Position numbers and translations under genes: made by a program. Shown here one piece after another: positions 46,187 through 54,501 of a stretch of DNA of 64,000 nt. The stretch lies in NCBI GenBank assembly GCA_018268995.1, contig JAFDVL010000005.1, positions 80,417-144,416 of the forward strand, written 5' to 3'. Position 1 is the stretch's first letter, and every line of letters begins with the position of its first letter. Below the pieces are notes generated by a model. It searched no databases and had not been told where the DNA came from. It saw only the letters and a list, made by a program, of their open reading frames with translations. This DNA is from Acidobacteriota bacterium (lineage in GTDB: Bacteria; Acidobacteriota; Blastocatellia; RBC074).

Positions 46187-47560
46187 ATGAGCACACTTGA
46201 TCTCAAATCAAACATTGCAAATCTAAAATCTGCATCGCCTCCTGGCCCGAAAGCACATTGGCTCACAGGCGTCATGCGTGATTACCAAAATGATCCGCTC
46301 GGTTTTGCGACGCGTTGTGCGCGGGAGTTTGGCGATATTGTCAGTGCGCGATTTCTTTATGTGCCGTGCTTTTTCATCTATCACCCGGATCACATCGAAC
46401 AAGTGCTGGTCACCCAGCAACGCAATTTTATCAAGTCGGTTTCATTACAAACGCCCTTTATGCGCCGCCTAATCGGAAATGGCTTGCTTTCAAGCGAAGG
46501 CGAATTTTGGAAACGGCAACGTCGTCTGGCACAGCCCGCATTTCATCGGGAACGCATCAACACCTATAGCCAAACGATGACAGCGTACACCGAGCGAATG
46601 CTTGCTTCGTGGCAAACAGGCGAGACGCGTGACATTCACGAAGACATGATGCAGCTCACGCTCGAAATCGTAGCCAAGACGTTATTTGATGCGGATGTGA
46701 CCGACACCGCGCGCGAGGTTGGGCAGTTGTTATCTGTGATTGTGGAGCCATTTTCCTATCAGGCTTCATTCAAATGGATTCTGGACAATCGTTTGCCAAC
46801 ACCCATGAATCGCCGCTTTCATCGCACTGCGCAACGCCTGGATGAAATTGTCTTCGGCATCATCAACGAACGCCGCGCAAGCAAGGTGGATCGTGGCGAT
46901 TTGCTCTCGATGCTGCTGGCTGCATTGGACGAAGACGGCAGCCAGATGACCGATCAGCAATTGCGCGACGAGGCAATGACGCTCTTTTTGGCAGGCCACG
47001 AAACGACCGCGCTCACAATGTCGTGGACGTGGTACTTACTGGCACAACATCCAGAAGTCGAGGCAAAACTGCGAGCCGAAATTGAATCGGTGCTGGGCGA
47101 ACGGACGCCAACGATGGCCGACTTGCCCGCGCTCAAATACGCCGATCAAATCATCAAAGAATCTATGCGGCTGTATCCGCCTGCGTATGCAATGGGGCGA
47201 CAGGCGTTGCAGGAATTTGAACTCGGTGGTTATCGCATTCCAGCGAAGTCACAGATTTTCTTTTTCCAATACGTCACCCACCGCGACCCACGCTTTTTTG
47301 ATGAGCCGGAACAATTTAAACCCGAACGCTGGACAGAAGAATTTGTGAGGCAATTGCCGCGTTATGCTTACTTTCCTTTTGGCGGTGGCCCGCGTCTGTG
47401 CATTGGCAATTCGTTTGCGATGATGGAAACCGTTTTGATTCTGGTTGCGATTGCGCAGAAATTCAGCTTAAAACTGGCACCAGGGCAAGCCATCACGCCG
47501 ATTCCTGGCATCACGCTACGCCCCGAAAATGGAATTAAAATGATTTTGGAGAAACGATGA
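46187..47560 (+). CDS. Cytochrome P450 (fatty-acid hydroxylase-like)
   Basis: A 457-residue P450. The I-helix oxygen motif is LFLAGHETTALTMSW, the K-helix ExxR is KESMRLYPPAY, and the PERF-like motif is FKPERWTEEF. The haem-Cys loop is YFPFGGGPRLCIGNSFAMME. The sequence is close in style to CYP102/CYP4-type enzymes, which hydroxylate fatty acids. No fused reductase is present, so an external electron donor is needed. Its stop overlaps the DUF4380 start (ATGA). Confidence 0.92.
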   Translation: MSTLDLKSNIANLKSASPPGPKAHWLTGVMRDYQNDPLGFATRCAREFGDIVSARFLYVPCFFIYHPDHIEQVLVTQQRNFIKSVSLQTPFMRRLIGNGLLSSEGEFWKRQRRLAQPAFHRERINTYSQTMTAYTERMLASWQTGETRDIHEDMMQLTLEIVAKTLFDADVTDTAREVGQLLSVIVEPFSYQASFKWILDNRLPTPMNRRFHRTAQRLDEIVFGIINERRASKVDRGDLLSMLLAALDEDGSQMTDQQLRDEAMTLFLAGHETTALTMSWTWYLLAQHPEVEAKLRAEIESVLGERTPTMADLPALKYADQIIKESMRLYPPAYAMGRQALQEFELGGYRIPAKSQIFFFQYVTHRDPRFFDEPEQFKPERWTEEFVRQLPRYAYFPFGGGPRLCIGNSFAMMETVLILVAIAQKFSLKLAPGQAITPIPGITLRPENGIKMILEKR

Positions 47561-48510
47561 GAAAAACGATCTTTTTACTTTTGGTTTTCGCCTTGCTTTC
47601 GATACAGGCGCTGGCGCAATCCGCCAAGCGCGTGGCCATCACGCCACAATCTTACAACGGATGGAAAGATGCGCTGATCATTAGCAATGGCAGTGTCGAA
47701 GCGGTGATCGTCCCGTCAATCGGGCGTGTGATGCAATTTCGCTTTGTTGGTGAAGATGGCGTGTTTTGGGAAAATCCGGCAGTCGCGGGAAAACCTGTAA
47801 ATCCAGCCGCAAAGGAATGGGTAAATTTTGGCGGCGACAAACCCTGGCCCGCGCCACAAAGCGATTGGCCAAAAATCACACCGCGCGCCTGGCCTCCGCC
47901 CATTGGATTCGACTCCAGTGCGTGGGAAGCCAAAATCGGCAATGATTCCGTCGATCTGATTTCGCCCGTTGATCCGCATTATGGCATTCGTGCAATTCGC
48001 CGCATCAAGCTTGATCCTGCCCGTCCGACAATGACGATTACGACGGTGTTTGAGAAAGTAAAAGGCGAGCCGCGCAATGTCGCTGTTTGGATCATCACCC
48101 AATTAAAAGACCCTGACTTGATTCTGGTGCCGATGCCAAAAGATTCAATCTTTGCGGAAGGCTTCAATAAACAATCGAAAGAACTGCCGGAATACTTCAA
48201 GGTACAAAACGGAACCATCGCCATCAAACGTGATCCGAAGAAATCAACGAAGATTGGGACAGATGCCACGACCTTGACCTGGATTGGGGCGAAGCACGCG
48301 TTGCGAATTGAAGCATCGCGCGTCCCGAATGTTGTATACCCAGATAACGGCAGCAGCGCCGAGGTCTATACTAACTTCGATCCGCTAAAATACGTGGAAC
48401 TGGAAATGCTGGGGCCGCTGAAAGAAATGAAAATTGGCGACAAGCAGGAACAGATAAATCGTTATACCTTGATGCCGCGATCACGTATCAGGAACCTAAA
48501 GGATTTTTAG
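47557..48510 (+). CDS. Secreted DUF4380-family protein
   Basis: A 317-residue protein with a signal peptide (TIFLLLVFALLSIQALAQ). The mature part starts with galactose-mutarotase-like strands: WKDALIISNGSVEAVIVPSIGRVMQFRFVGEDGVFWENPA, then WVNFGGDKPWPAPQSDWP, the DUF4380 signature. The fold suggests carbohydrate binding, but no activity is assigned. It is coupled by ATGA to the P450 gene upstream, an unusual pairing. Confidence 0.78.
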   Translation: MRKTIFLLLVFALLSIQALAQSAKRVAITPQSYNGWKDALIISNGSVEAVIVPSIGRVMQFRFVGEDGVFWENPAVAGKPVNPAAKEWVNFGGDKPWPAPQSDWPKITPRAWPPPIGFDSSAWEAKIGNDSVDLISPVDPHYGIRAIRRIKLDPARPTMTITTVFEKVKGEPRNVAVWIITQLKDPDLILVPMPKDSIFAEGFNKQSKELPEYFKVQNGTIAIKRDPKKSTKIGTDATTLTWIGAKHALRIEASRVPNVVYPDNGSSAEVYTNFDPLKYVELEMLGPLKEMKIGDKQEQINRYTLMPRSRIRNLKDF

Positions 48511-48605
48511 AATTACAACGCGACAAGGTAAAAGGACATCAAAGCAGGCGTAAAATGATGTGACACAAGTTGAAAACGCGCGTTACATCAGGGAAGATAA
48601 ACACT

Positions 48606-49115
48606 ATGATTTTGAAATCCAGAATAGTTGCAGCGTTAACCCTTTTTGCTTTGATTACCAGTGCGATTGCCGCGCAAGCTCCGAACGTTACCTTAACCGG
48701 GGTGGACGGAGGCAGTTTTTCGCTCGCCAGTCAGAAAGGCAAAGTGATCGTGCTTTCCTTTGGCGCAACGTGGGTGCCGATGACTTCCAAGGAATTGCCC
48801 GCCTTGCAAAAATTGGTGACAGCGCACCCGAAAGCTAGTTTTTATTGGGTGAGCACGAATGCAGCTAAAGCAGGGGAAAAGAATTTTGCCTCTGATGCAG
48901 ATTTACAGGCGTTTGCGGCCAAAAACGGTTTGCGAATCCCGGTGCTGCGCGATGCTGATAAGGCGGCCTATAAGGCATTTGGTTTGACTTCGCTGCCAAG
49001 CCTGATTGTGATTGACCAGACAGGGAACATCAAAATCAAGCACGAAGGCTTTGACCCTGATCAGGCAGATCCCTTTGCGGATGTCAGTCAGGCAATCATT
49101 CAATTAACCAAGTAA
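48606..49115 (+). CDS. TlpA-like thioredoxin-fold protein lacking the active-site cysteines
   Basis: ATG 48606 with a signal peptide (RIVAALTLFALITSAIAAQ); a TTG 36 nt upstream is less likely. The 169-residue protein has the TlpA/AhpC fold: VTLTGVDGGSFSLASQKGKVIVLSFGATWVPMTSKELPALQKLV ... VLRDADKAAYKAFGLTSLPSLIVIDQTGNIKI with the cis-Pro loop. Where redox-active members have WCxxC it has WVPMTS, so both cysteines are absent. A thiol-disulfide role is excluded at this site; a chaperone or binding role is more likely. Confidence 0.82.
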   Translation: MILKSRIVAALTLFALITSAIAAQAPNVTLTGVDGGSFSLASQKGKVIVLSFGATWVPMTSKELPALQKLVTAHPKASFYWVSTNAAKAGEKNFASDADLQAFAAKNGLRIPVLRDADKAAYKAFGLTSLPSLIVIDQTGNIKIKHEGFDPDQADPFADVSQAIIQLTK

Positions 49116-49178
49116 TTCGCCAATCACAGGACAGCGCGGAGGGCAGAGATGCTTTCCGCGTTTTTCTTTTTATCCTCA

Positions 49179-49952
49179 TCAGTCGGTTCGCACACGCGGC
49201 ACAAACTCTGCGAAGACTTTGGCGATCAGTTCACGGACATTTTCAGGACTATAACCTTGTGTGCTGATGGGAGAAAGAATCTCCATCGAAACATCGTGAG
49301 GCAAACAATAATTTGTTCCTTTTCGCATGACCAATCGTGTATCGTTAATGACCAAGGGAACAACCGGAACGCCTGCCTCAATTGCCATATAAAAAGCGCC
49401 TTTTTTGAATTCCTTGAGCCGCCCATCTACTGTCCGCGTTCCTTCCACAAAAGCAACGACCGAACGCCCGGAACGAATAATTTCTCCGGCTCGTTTGGTG
49501 CTGGCAATCGCTGATGAACGATTGCTGCGATCAATCGGAATGGCATGTACAAGTTGAATTCCCTGCCCCAACATCGGAACCTGAAAGAGTTCCTGTTTAG
49601 CAATCCACCCTGGATTTCGTTGGATATACGCGATGATCATCGGTGCATCCAAATTACTTTGATGATTGGCGACAAAAACATAGGGCTTGTCAGGATCAAG
49701 ATTTTCGTGTCCCGAAGCGTGAACCCGAGCACCCGCTGATCGCAGGTAAAGTCGCGCTCCAAATTTGCCGGGACGATACAGAAAATCTCGATTATCAAAC
49801 AACCAGCGGAGCAGAAATCCAAGCGGAATTAACGGAACACCCAGAAAGAGAAGACATAACGCAGCAACAACATAGGTCCAGTAATAACGAAGCTTGGGTA
49901 GCAGACCGATGCGCGGCGAGGGAATAGAGGTTAGCTTAGCTGCTGGTTGCAT
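49179..49952 (-). CDS. 1-acyl-sn-glycerol-3-phosphate acyltransferase family (PlsC-like)
   Basis: The start is ATG 49952, set by AGGAG about 9 nt upstream on the minus strand; a longer frame adds 45 residues through the promoter. The 257-residue protein has an N-terminal membrane helix (VVAALCLLFLGVPLIPLGFLL). PlsC motifs are VANHQSNLDAPMI (NHx4D, here NHQSNLD), IPIDRSNRSSA, FVEGTRTVDGRLKEFKKGAF and VVPLVIND. It makes phosphatidate or a related diacyl lipid. Confidence 0.88.
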   Translation of the reverse strand: MQPAAKLTSIPSPRIGLLPKLRYYWTYVVAALCLLFLGVPLIPLGFLLRWLFDNRDFLYRPGKFGARLYLRSAGARVHASGHENLDPDKPYVFVANHQSNLDAPMIIAYIQRNPGWIAKQELFQVPMLGQGIQLVHAIPIDRSNRSSAIASTKRAGEIIRSGRSVVAFVEGTRTVDGRLKEFKKGAFYMAIEAGVPVVPLVINDTRLVMRKGTNYCLPHDVSMEILSPISTQGYSPENVRELIAKVFAEFVPRVRTD

Positions 49953-50195
49953 GTGCTTTTGCTCCTGGCGTTTTTTTTGGTGAAGTGCAGAAAAACTCAG
50001 ACCGGGCGGCACTCTATCATTGATCTTGTAAATACGACAACTGTCAGCGATTTCGGACTTGGCATATAAGGGTATGAGCAAATACAATAGGTCTGTTTCC
50101 CCTGCGTTGGCTGATTCAAGGAAAAGCGGATTTCGGATTCAGGCGAAATCGAACTATCAGTAACTAGCCCCACATTTACTGAAGGAAGCGCAAAG

Positions 50196-51551
50196 ATGCA
50201 AAACATCTTAACCCCAGACTTTCGCCGCTTACTACTAAGCGACGATACGACTAAAGTAAAAATGCAAAGTTCCGAAGAATTCACTTTCCCCGAAGGAAGC
50301 ACGGAGCAAGGATTGCTGGATGCACAGTGGTATATCATTACCAGAACGCTAGGCCGCACCTTGGGCGAGACAGAGTTGTACGATAAGGTGGTAAAAGCAC
50401 TGGCGCTGGCGCTCAACCAAGATCCCAACAATGCGGTTGGCAAAGAGGAAACGAACGAAGAAGACTTCCCGTTGCCAGGCTTGGTCTATCGCAGTCCAGC
50501 CATGCGCGAATTGGCTAAACGAATTCACAAAACGCGCACTAGCAAATTACCCGTCTTGATCACGGGCGAACCAGGCACAGGTAAAGAAGGGATTGCCCGC
50601 GCGATCCATGCCTTGAGTGATCGTCGTACAGGGCCATTTGTCGCCTTTAACTGCACGATTGTCACGAAAGAACTTATCAGTTCACAGCTCTTCGGCCATC
50701 GGAAAGGGGCGTTCACCGGAGCAGATTCAAATAACCTCGGCTCTATTCGAGTTGCCCAGGGCGGCACTATTTTTCTGGATGAAATTGGCGATTTACCGCT
50801 GGATTTACAACCCAAGCTGCTACGTTTTTTGCAGGAAGGTGAAGTTCATCCCGTCGGCGAAACCAGGCCTGTAAAAGTGGATGTGCGCGTACTCGCTGCA
50901 ACGAATCGTGATTTGGAAGCAATGGTGGAACAGGGGCTTTTCCGCGAAGATTTATATTATCGCATTAACATTTTGCGCTTCCATTTGCCGCCTTTACGCG
51001 AACGCCGTGATGAAATCCCGCCTCTTGCTTTTCATTTGCTCGACAGGTTCTCACAAGAGGCGCATAAAAAAGGCCTGACATTTACCCCCGAAGCATTAGC
51101 AAGAATTGCGGCGGCAGAGTGGCCGGGGAATGTCCGTCAAATTGCGAATGAAATTCAACGAGCAATTGCGCTAGTGACTGACGAAGAAGCGATTTATCCG
51201 CATCACCTGTGGCCCGTAACCGCCAGTGAAAACAAACGAAGCAGCAAACGTGACTGGTTAGATGAAATTTTGCAGGCGGCTCCCCCCCCAAATCCTGCCG
51301 ATGAGATCGAATTGCCCAAACGCACACGACCTCGCCCCCCCAACACCAATGGACAAACTTTGGCGCAGGAAGTGGATGGATTAGAACGAGAAATTATTAC
51401 GGAAACTCTGGATAGGCTGAATTTCAATCTTTCGCAAACAGCCCGGCAATTGGGGTTAACCCGACGTGGGCTGGCGCTGAAAATGGATCGGCTGCGAATT
51501 GATCCAAAAGCACTTAAAAAAGCCAAAGTTCAGGACGCAGAGCTTGCTTAA
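50196..51551 (+). CDS. Sigma-54-dependent enhancer-binding transcriptional activator
   Basis: A 451-residue protein. The N-terminal about 90 residues are a short sensor region with no receiver, GAF or PAS signature I can see. The AAA+ domain has Walker A GEPGTGKEG (about 124-132), the sigma-54-contacting loop GAFTGA (about 171-176), Walker B GGTIFLDEIGDLP, and LRERRDEIPPL. The C-terminus has a Fis-type helix-turn-helix (NLSQTARQLGLTRRGLALKMDRL). It should activate sigma-54 promoters; a -24/-12 sequence lies at 54274. Its 3' end overlaps the convergent exporter gene by 38 bp. Confidence 0.9.
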   Translation: MQNILTPDFRRLLLSDDTTKVKMQSSEEFTFPEGSTEQGLLDAQWYIITRTLGRTLGETELYDKVVKALALALNQDPNNAVGKEETNEEDFPLPGLVYRSPAMRELAKRIHKTRTSKLPVLITGEPGTGKEGIARAIHALSDRRTGPFVAFNCTIVTKELISSQLFGHRKGAFTGADSNNLGSIRVAQGGTIFLDEIGDLPLDLQPKLLRFLQEGEVHPVGETRPVKVDVRVLAATNRDLEAMVEQGLFREDLYYRINILRFHLPPLRERRDEIPPLAFHLLDRFSQEAHKKGLTFTPEALARIAAAEWPGNVRQIANEIQRAIALVTDEEAIYPHHLWPVTASENKRSSKRDWLDEILQAAPPPNPADEIELPKRTRPRPPNTNGQTLAQEVDGLEREIITETLDRLNFNLSQTARQLGLTRRGLALKMDRLRIDPKALKKAKVQDAELA

Positions 51552-54045
51552 CCTTGTGCCATAAAATCCAGCCAATCGCACGACGCCCAAAAGTGATGCG
51601 TGCGAAGGCCGTCATTCCAGGCTTGAGCGCTCCGTCTTTGTTATCCACGATAAGCTCGACACGATACGTCATCTGCTTGTTCTCGTCCGGCTCGGCTTCG
51701 CCCCCGATTTTTTCTACGCGCCCCTCAAAAATACGATCTGGCCAGGCACGGGTTTTCAAACGAACGGGTGCGCCTTCCTTCACATCACCAATTTCCCGTT
51801 CCGGCACCTGAATCCGAACACGCAGTTGTGATGGATCAGCAATCCGGCACAGCTCAGCCCCTTTTTCGAGATACTTGCCATTCAATTCCAAAAGCTTTTC
51901 CCCAAAAATTACGCCGTTGCGAGGAGCTGTCAGCAAAACAGAATTTTGCTTGGCAAATAACACCTGTTCTTTTTGCCGCAACGTTTCCAGCAGCTTTCTG
52001 GTGCTTTCGAGTTCTGTTGTGGTTTTCGCCACGGCGCTTTGAGCCGCCTGCAACTCAGTCTGATTGACACGCACATTGCCACCGGAGCGTTCGACCTGAC
52101 GGCGATGTTCAACCAACGCGCTTTGCAATCGTTCGCGCGCGGCGTCAACCTCGTGACGCAATGCGGTAACTTTTGCCTCAGCGCCTTCAAGATCAGATTT
52201 AGGAATCAGGTTTTCACGAAAGAGCTGACGTGAACGATTGAGTTGTGTTTCCGCTTCATCCAGCCGCGATTTTTTAAGATCAATATCCGATTGCAAAACC
52301 GCCAGAGCAGCCGGGTAATCCACTTCTTTTTGCTGCCCGCCAAGCCTTCGTGACAGGATACGCTGCTGTTCCTCACGAAGCTCACGATCTAGTCGTGATG
52401 TCTCGTTCAATTGTACGGCAGCACGTTCGGTATCCTGCTGCTTGACTTTAATGTCACCTAGTAATCGTTCGTACTCGGTTTCAGTTTTGACAATGTCTGC
52501 GCGTAAGGCAATCAAATCAGAATTCAAATCCGGGTTGTGCAGACGGGCAAGCTCTTTGCCAGATTCAACCGCGTCTCCGGGCTTGACCAGGATTGTTGCG
52601 ATCCCGCCTTCGGGCGCTGTAATGATCGCTTCTTTTTCATTCAGTGGTGTCAACGTGCCATAGCCAGGAACAGTAGCATCCCAGGGAGTTAGCAAAATTG
52701 TGACAACGATCAAAGCCAGCACGGCAAAAAAAACGCGGCGCTTCCATTTCGGGGGAGTAGCCAATTTTTCGCCAGACTGGGGAGCTGGCTTTAACGGTTG
52801 AACTTTCGCCGGAGCATCGGGTTCTGTTGGCGGTGCTGTTTTGGTGTCTCGTTTGAAGAGTGCAGTACTAATGGCTTCAGCTCCTTTACTGATTTGCTGT
52901 CGCATCAACACAGCTGCTACGATGCCAGTCCCTCCAAACCCTGCTGCATACAGGTTGTCCACAAAATACTCGTGCAGGTAAAGCAGAATAGCCGACAAAA
53001 ATACAATTGTGTACCCCAGTGAAAGCGGGCCGAAAATGAAATACGCAAGCCGCTGCTTTGGGGGAAGCCGCACAGGATCGCCTCCCCCAAAACTCAGGCG
53101 GCGTAAAAGTCCGCGCCAGGACGTCCGTGATTTCTCCATTAAATTTGGCAGGTACAGCAACTGTGTCAGGAAGTAATACCCATCTAATTTAATCAGCGGA
53201 TTGGCATTGAAGGCAATGTTGAGCAAACTGCCAAGGCAAAAGAGTAACGCGGTATCTGCAAATAACGTATATGGCTCCAGCAAAAACCACGCCAACAGAG
53301 AAATCGTTCCCACCAGCAATTGCCAGTACACGCCAGCCGCAATCACCCATAACCGACGACTCCGTTGTGGAATCGCATGTAGGCCGGAAACATTACAGTA
53401 AAGCGCTGGAATGAAGTAGTAAATCAACAGGACACCGACCTCTGTTGCCCGTCCGCCAAAAGCCTTGCACGTCAGCCCATGCGCAAATTCATGTGAAAAT
53501 ACAACCAGAAGTCCCGCAAACAAAATTAACCAATAGTGCTCTGAAATAAGACGCGTAGAATGACTGGCAATTTCTGGTGAATTGCCTAGCGCAACGAGCA
53601 CAGCGATTAGCATTAAGAATGCTGTGACTACTACAAATCCGGTTGTCCAAATCCAGCGCAATTTTGGAACGATTCGGCTGAAGAGCGGATCAGGATCGAA
53701 AAGCCGTAATCGGAAATATGCGTGGCGAGATAGTGACTGGGTAGATTTCTGAGCGCTTTCCCCTTCGCCCGCCAGCAAATTTAGCTGATTGAGCTTGGAG
53801 AGGAATTTGATTAGCGTGGTGAGGGATAAATTGCCACCATACTGTTGCCCATAACCTGCCGAGATTTCGGCCAAAGTTCTGCCCCCAAGTAGCTGTAACA
53901 CCTGATACTCGGTTTGCCCTAATTTGATATAGCGACCCGTGCTGGGGCGTCCGACCACATAAACTGTACGTTCCGCTTCTGTTTGTGGAGTGACCTCTAC
54001 TTCCTTATCTAACCCAGGCGGGTATTGACAGTAAAACGACTTCAT
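51514..54045 (-). CDS. PqqD-like / M50 site-2-protease-like / HlyD fusion, membrane export-type protein
   Basis: An 843-residue protein from ATG 54045 (54063 and 54078 are alternatives; none has a good ribosome site). Residues about 20-90 resemble PqqD, a peptide chaperone (TGRYIKLGQTEYQVLQLLGGRTLAEISAGYG). Membrane helices follow, with an M50 zinc site FSHEFAHG (HExxH, about 185-189) and NPLIKLDGYY (about 282-291). After a linker and another membrane segment (about 435), a HlyD-type adaptor with a biotinyl/lipoyl-like domain, long coiled coil (ARERLQSALVEHRRQVERSG) and beta barrel runs to the C-terminus. The combination suggests recognition, cleavage and/or export of a small peptide. No ABC ATPase is adjacent. 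Confidence 0.8.
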   Translation of the reverse strand: MKSFYCQYPPGLDKEVEVTPQTEAERTVYVVGRPSTGRYIKLGQTEYQVLQLLGGRTLAEISAGYGQQYGGNLSLTTLIKFLSKLNQLNLLAGEGESAQKSTQSLSRHAYFRLRLFDPDPLFSRIVPKLRWIWTTGFVVVTAFLMLIAVLVALGNSPEIASHSTRLISEHYWLILFAGLLVVFSHEFAHGLTCKAFGGRATEVGVLLIYYFIPALYCNVSGLHAIPQRSRRLWVIAAGVYWQLLVGTISLLAWFLLEPYTLFADTALLFCLGSLLNIAFNANPLIKLDGYYFLTQLLYLPNLMEKSRTSWRGLLRRLSFGGGDPVRLPPKQRLAYFIFGPLSLGYTIVFLSAILLYLHEYFVDNLYAAGFGGTGIVAAVLMRQQISKGAEAISTALFKRDTKTAPPTEPDAPAKVQPLKPAPQSGEKLATPPKWKRRVFFAVLALIVVTILLTPWDATVPGYGTLTPLNEKEAIITAPEGGIATILVKPGDAVESGKELARLHNPDLNSDLIALRADIVKTETEYERLLGDIKVKQQDTERAAVQLNETSRLDRELREEQQRILSRRLGGQQKEVDYPAALAVLQSDIDLKKSRLDEAETQLNRSRQLFRENLIPKSDLEGAEAKVTALRHEVDAARERLQSALVEHRRQVERSGGNVRVNQTELQAAQSAVAKTTTELESTRKLLETLRQKEQVLFAKQNSVLLTAPRNGVIFGEKLLELNGKYLEKGAELCRIADPSQLRVRIQVPEREIGDVKEGAPVRLKTRAWPDRIFEGRVEKIGGEAEPDENKQMTYRVELIVDNKDGALKPGMTAFARITFGRRAIGWILWHKVKQALRPELWLF

Positions 54046-54059
54046 AATGCACTTGGCAG

Positions 54060-54094
54060 GCATATACTGAATATTCATTGCATATTCAGTATGC
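54060..54094. promoter_or_regulatory. Inverted repeat at the start of the exporter gene
   Basis: The arms GCATATACTGAATAT (54060-54074) and ATATTCAGTATGC (54082-54094) are inverted with a two-base bulge. The element lies just upstream of, or overlaps, the exporter start, so it is a candidate operator or leader hairpin. Confidence 0.55.
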
Positions 54095-54116
54095 AAAACA
54101 TATAAACCACTACCTG

Positions 54117-54158
54117 AGAACAAGTTCTTGTCGCAGGAGAGAATTTAGACGAGAACTT
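54117..54158. promoter_or_regulatory. Candidate enhancer-binding (UAS) half-sites AGAAC/GTTCT
   Basis: AGAACAAGTTCT (54117-54128, two 5-nt arms around AA) is followed by a further AGAACTT half-site at 54152-54158. They lie about 120-180 nt upstream of the proposed sigma-54 start, the usual distance for activator binding. This is inference only. Confidence 0.35.
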
Positions 54159-54273
54159 ACTACTCCTGGACAGACTTATCCTAGCTTAAGCTGCAAATCC
54201 CCCAAATCACCTAACCTATCTGTAAATCAATAAGTTAGCAAACCACAAAAAGAATCTAAAAAAATCTGCTTTG

Positions 54274-54289
54274 TGGAACAAGGGATGCT
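54274..54289 (+). promoter_or_regulatory. Sigma-54 (-24/-12) promoter
   Basis: TGGAACAAGGGATGCT has the invariant GG-N10-GC spacing, and 9 of 12 informative positions match TGGCACG-N4-TTGCW (by eye). Transcription would start near 54300. The only sigma-54 activator gene in the window lies in the same cluster. Confidence 0.6.
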
Positions 54290-54320
54290 ACTTAACGAAG
54301 TATTCAAAAGAGCAAATCTA

Positions 54321-54419
54321 ATGCCTCACGATATGCTGTTATGTCGTCAGGGTTTTAGGGCTGAGACAATTTACTATCCCCCAAGTTGTCTCAGTAATCC
54401 GCAGCGCTGCTCCCCTTAA
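54321..54419 (+). CDS. Candidate small Cys-containing peptide (32 aa)
   Basis: Not a standard gene call. From ATG 54321 the frame encodes MPHDMLLCRQGFRAETIYYP then PSCLSNPQRCSP, with three Cys and stop TAA 54417. An in-frame ATG at 54285 would add 12 residues but lies upstream of the predicted sigma-54 transcription start. AAAAGAG about 8 nt upstream is a weak ribosome site. Support is contextual: the -24/-12 promoter just upstream, a terminator 20 nt downstream, and the neighbouring PqqD/M50/HlyD protein suited to a peptide cargo. It could instead be a non-coding RNA. Confidence 0.4.
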   Translation: MPHDMLLCRQGFRAETIYYPPSCLSNPQRCSP

Positions 54420-54430
54420 GCGCTGCGGAT
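54361..54430 (+). ncRNA. Two tandem hairpins in the small sigma-54 transcript
   Basis: Hairpin 1 pairs CTGAGACAA (54361-54369) with TTGTCTCAG (54386-54394). Hairpin 2 pairs ATCCGCAGCGCT (54397-54408) with AGCGCTGCGGAT (54419-54430), both perfect. They overlap the end of the candidate peptide gene and precede a terminator, so the transcript is highly structured and may be a regulatory RNA in its own right. No match to a known RNA family was recognised. Confidence 0.45.
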
Positions 54431-54438
54431 ATATAGGT

Positions 54439-54488
54439 GGCGGAGTGGTGAAGAGTGGCAGAGCTTTTCCCGCTCCGCCTTTTCTTTC
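54439..54488 (+). terminator. Rho-independent terminator (plus strand)
   Basis: GGCGGAGTGG (54439-54448) pairs with CCGCTCCGCC (54470-54479), ten pairs with one G-U, directly followed by TTTTCTTTC. The orientation shows that a plus-strand transcript ends here although no annotated plus-strand gene precedes it, supporting a short transcription unit from about 54300. It also sits just beyond the glgC stop. Confidence 0.75.
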
Positions 54489-54501
54489 TGGAGCAGATTC
54501 G

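Noticed and set aside
54285..54320. Longer 44-residue version of the candidate small peptide
   Set aside because: Its ATG lies inside the proposed -24/-12 promoter, upstream of the expected transcript start, and has a ribosome site only one base away.
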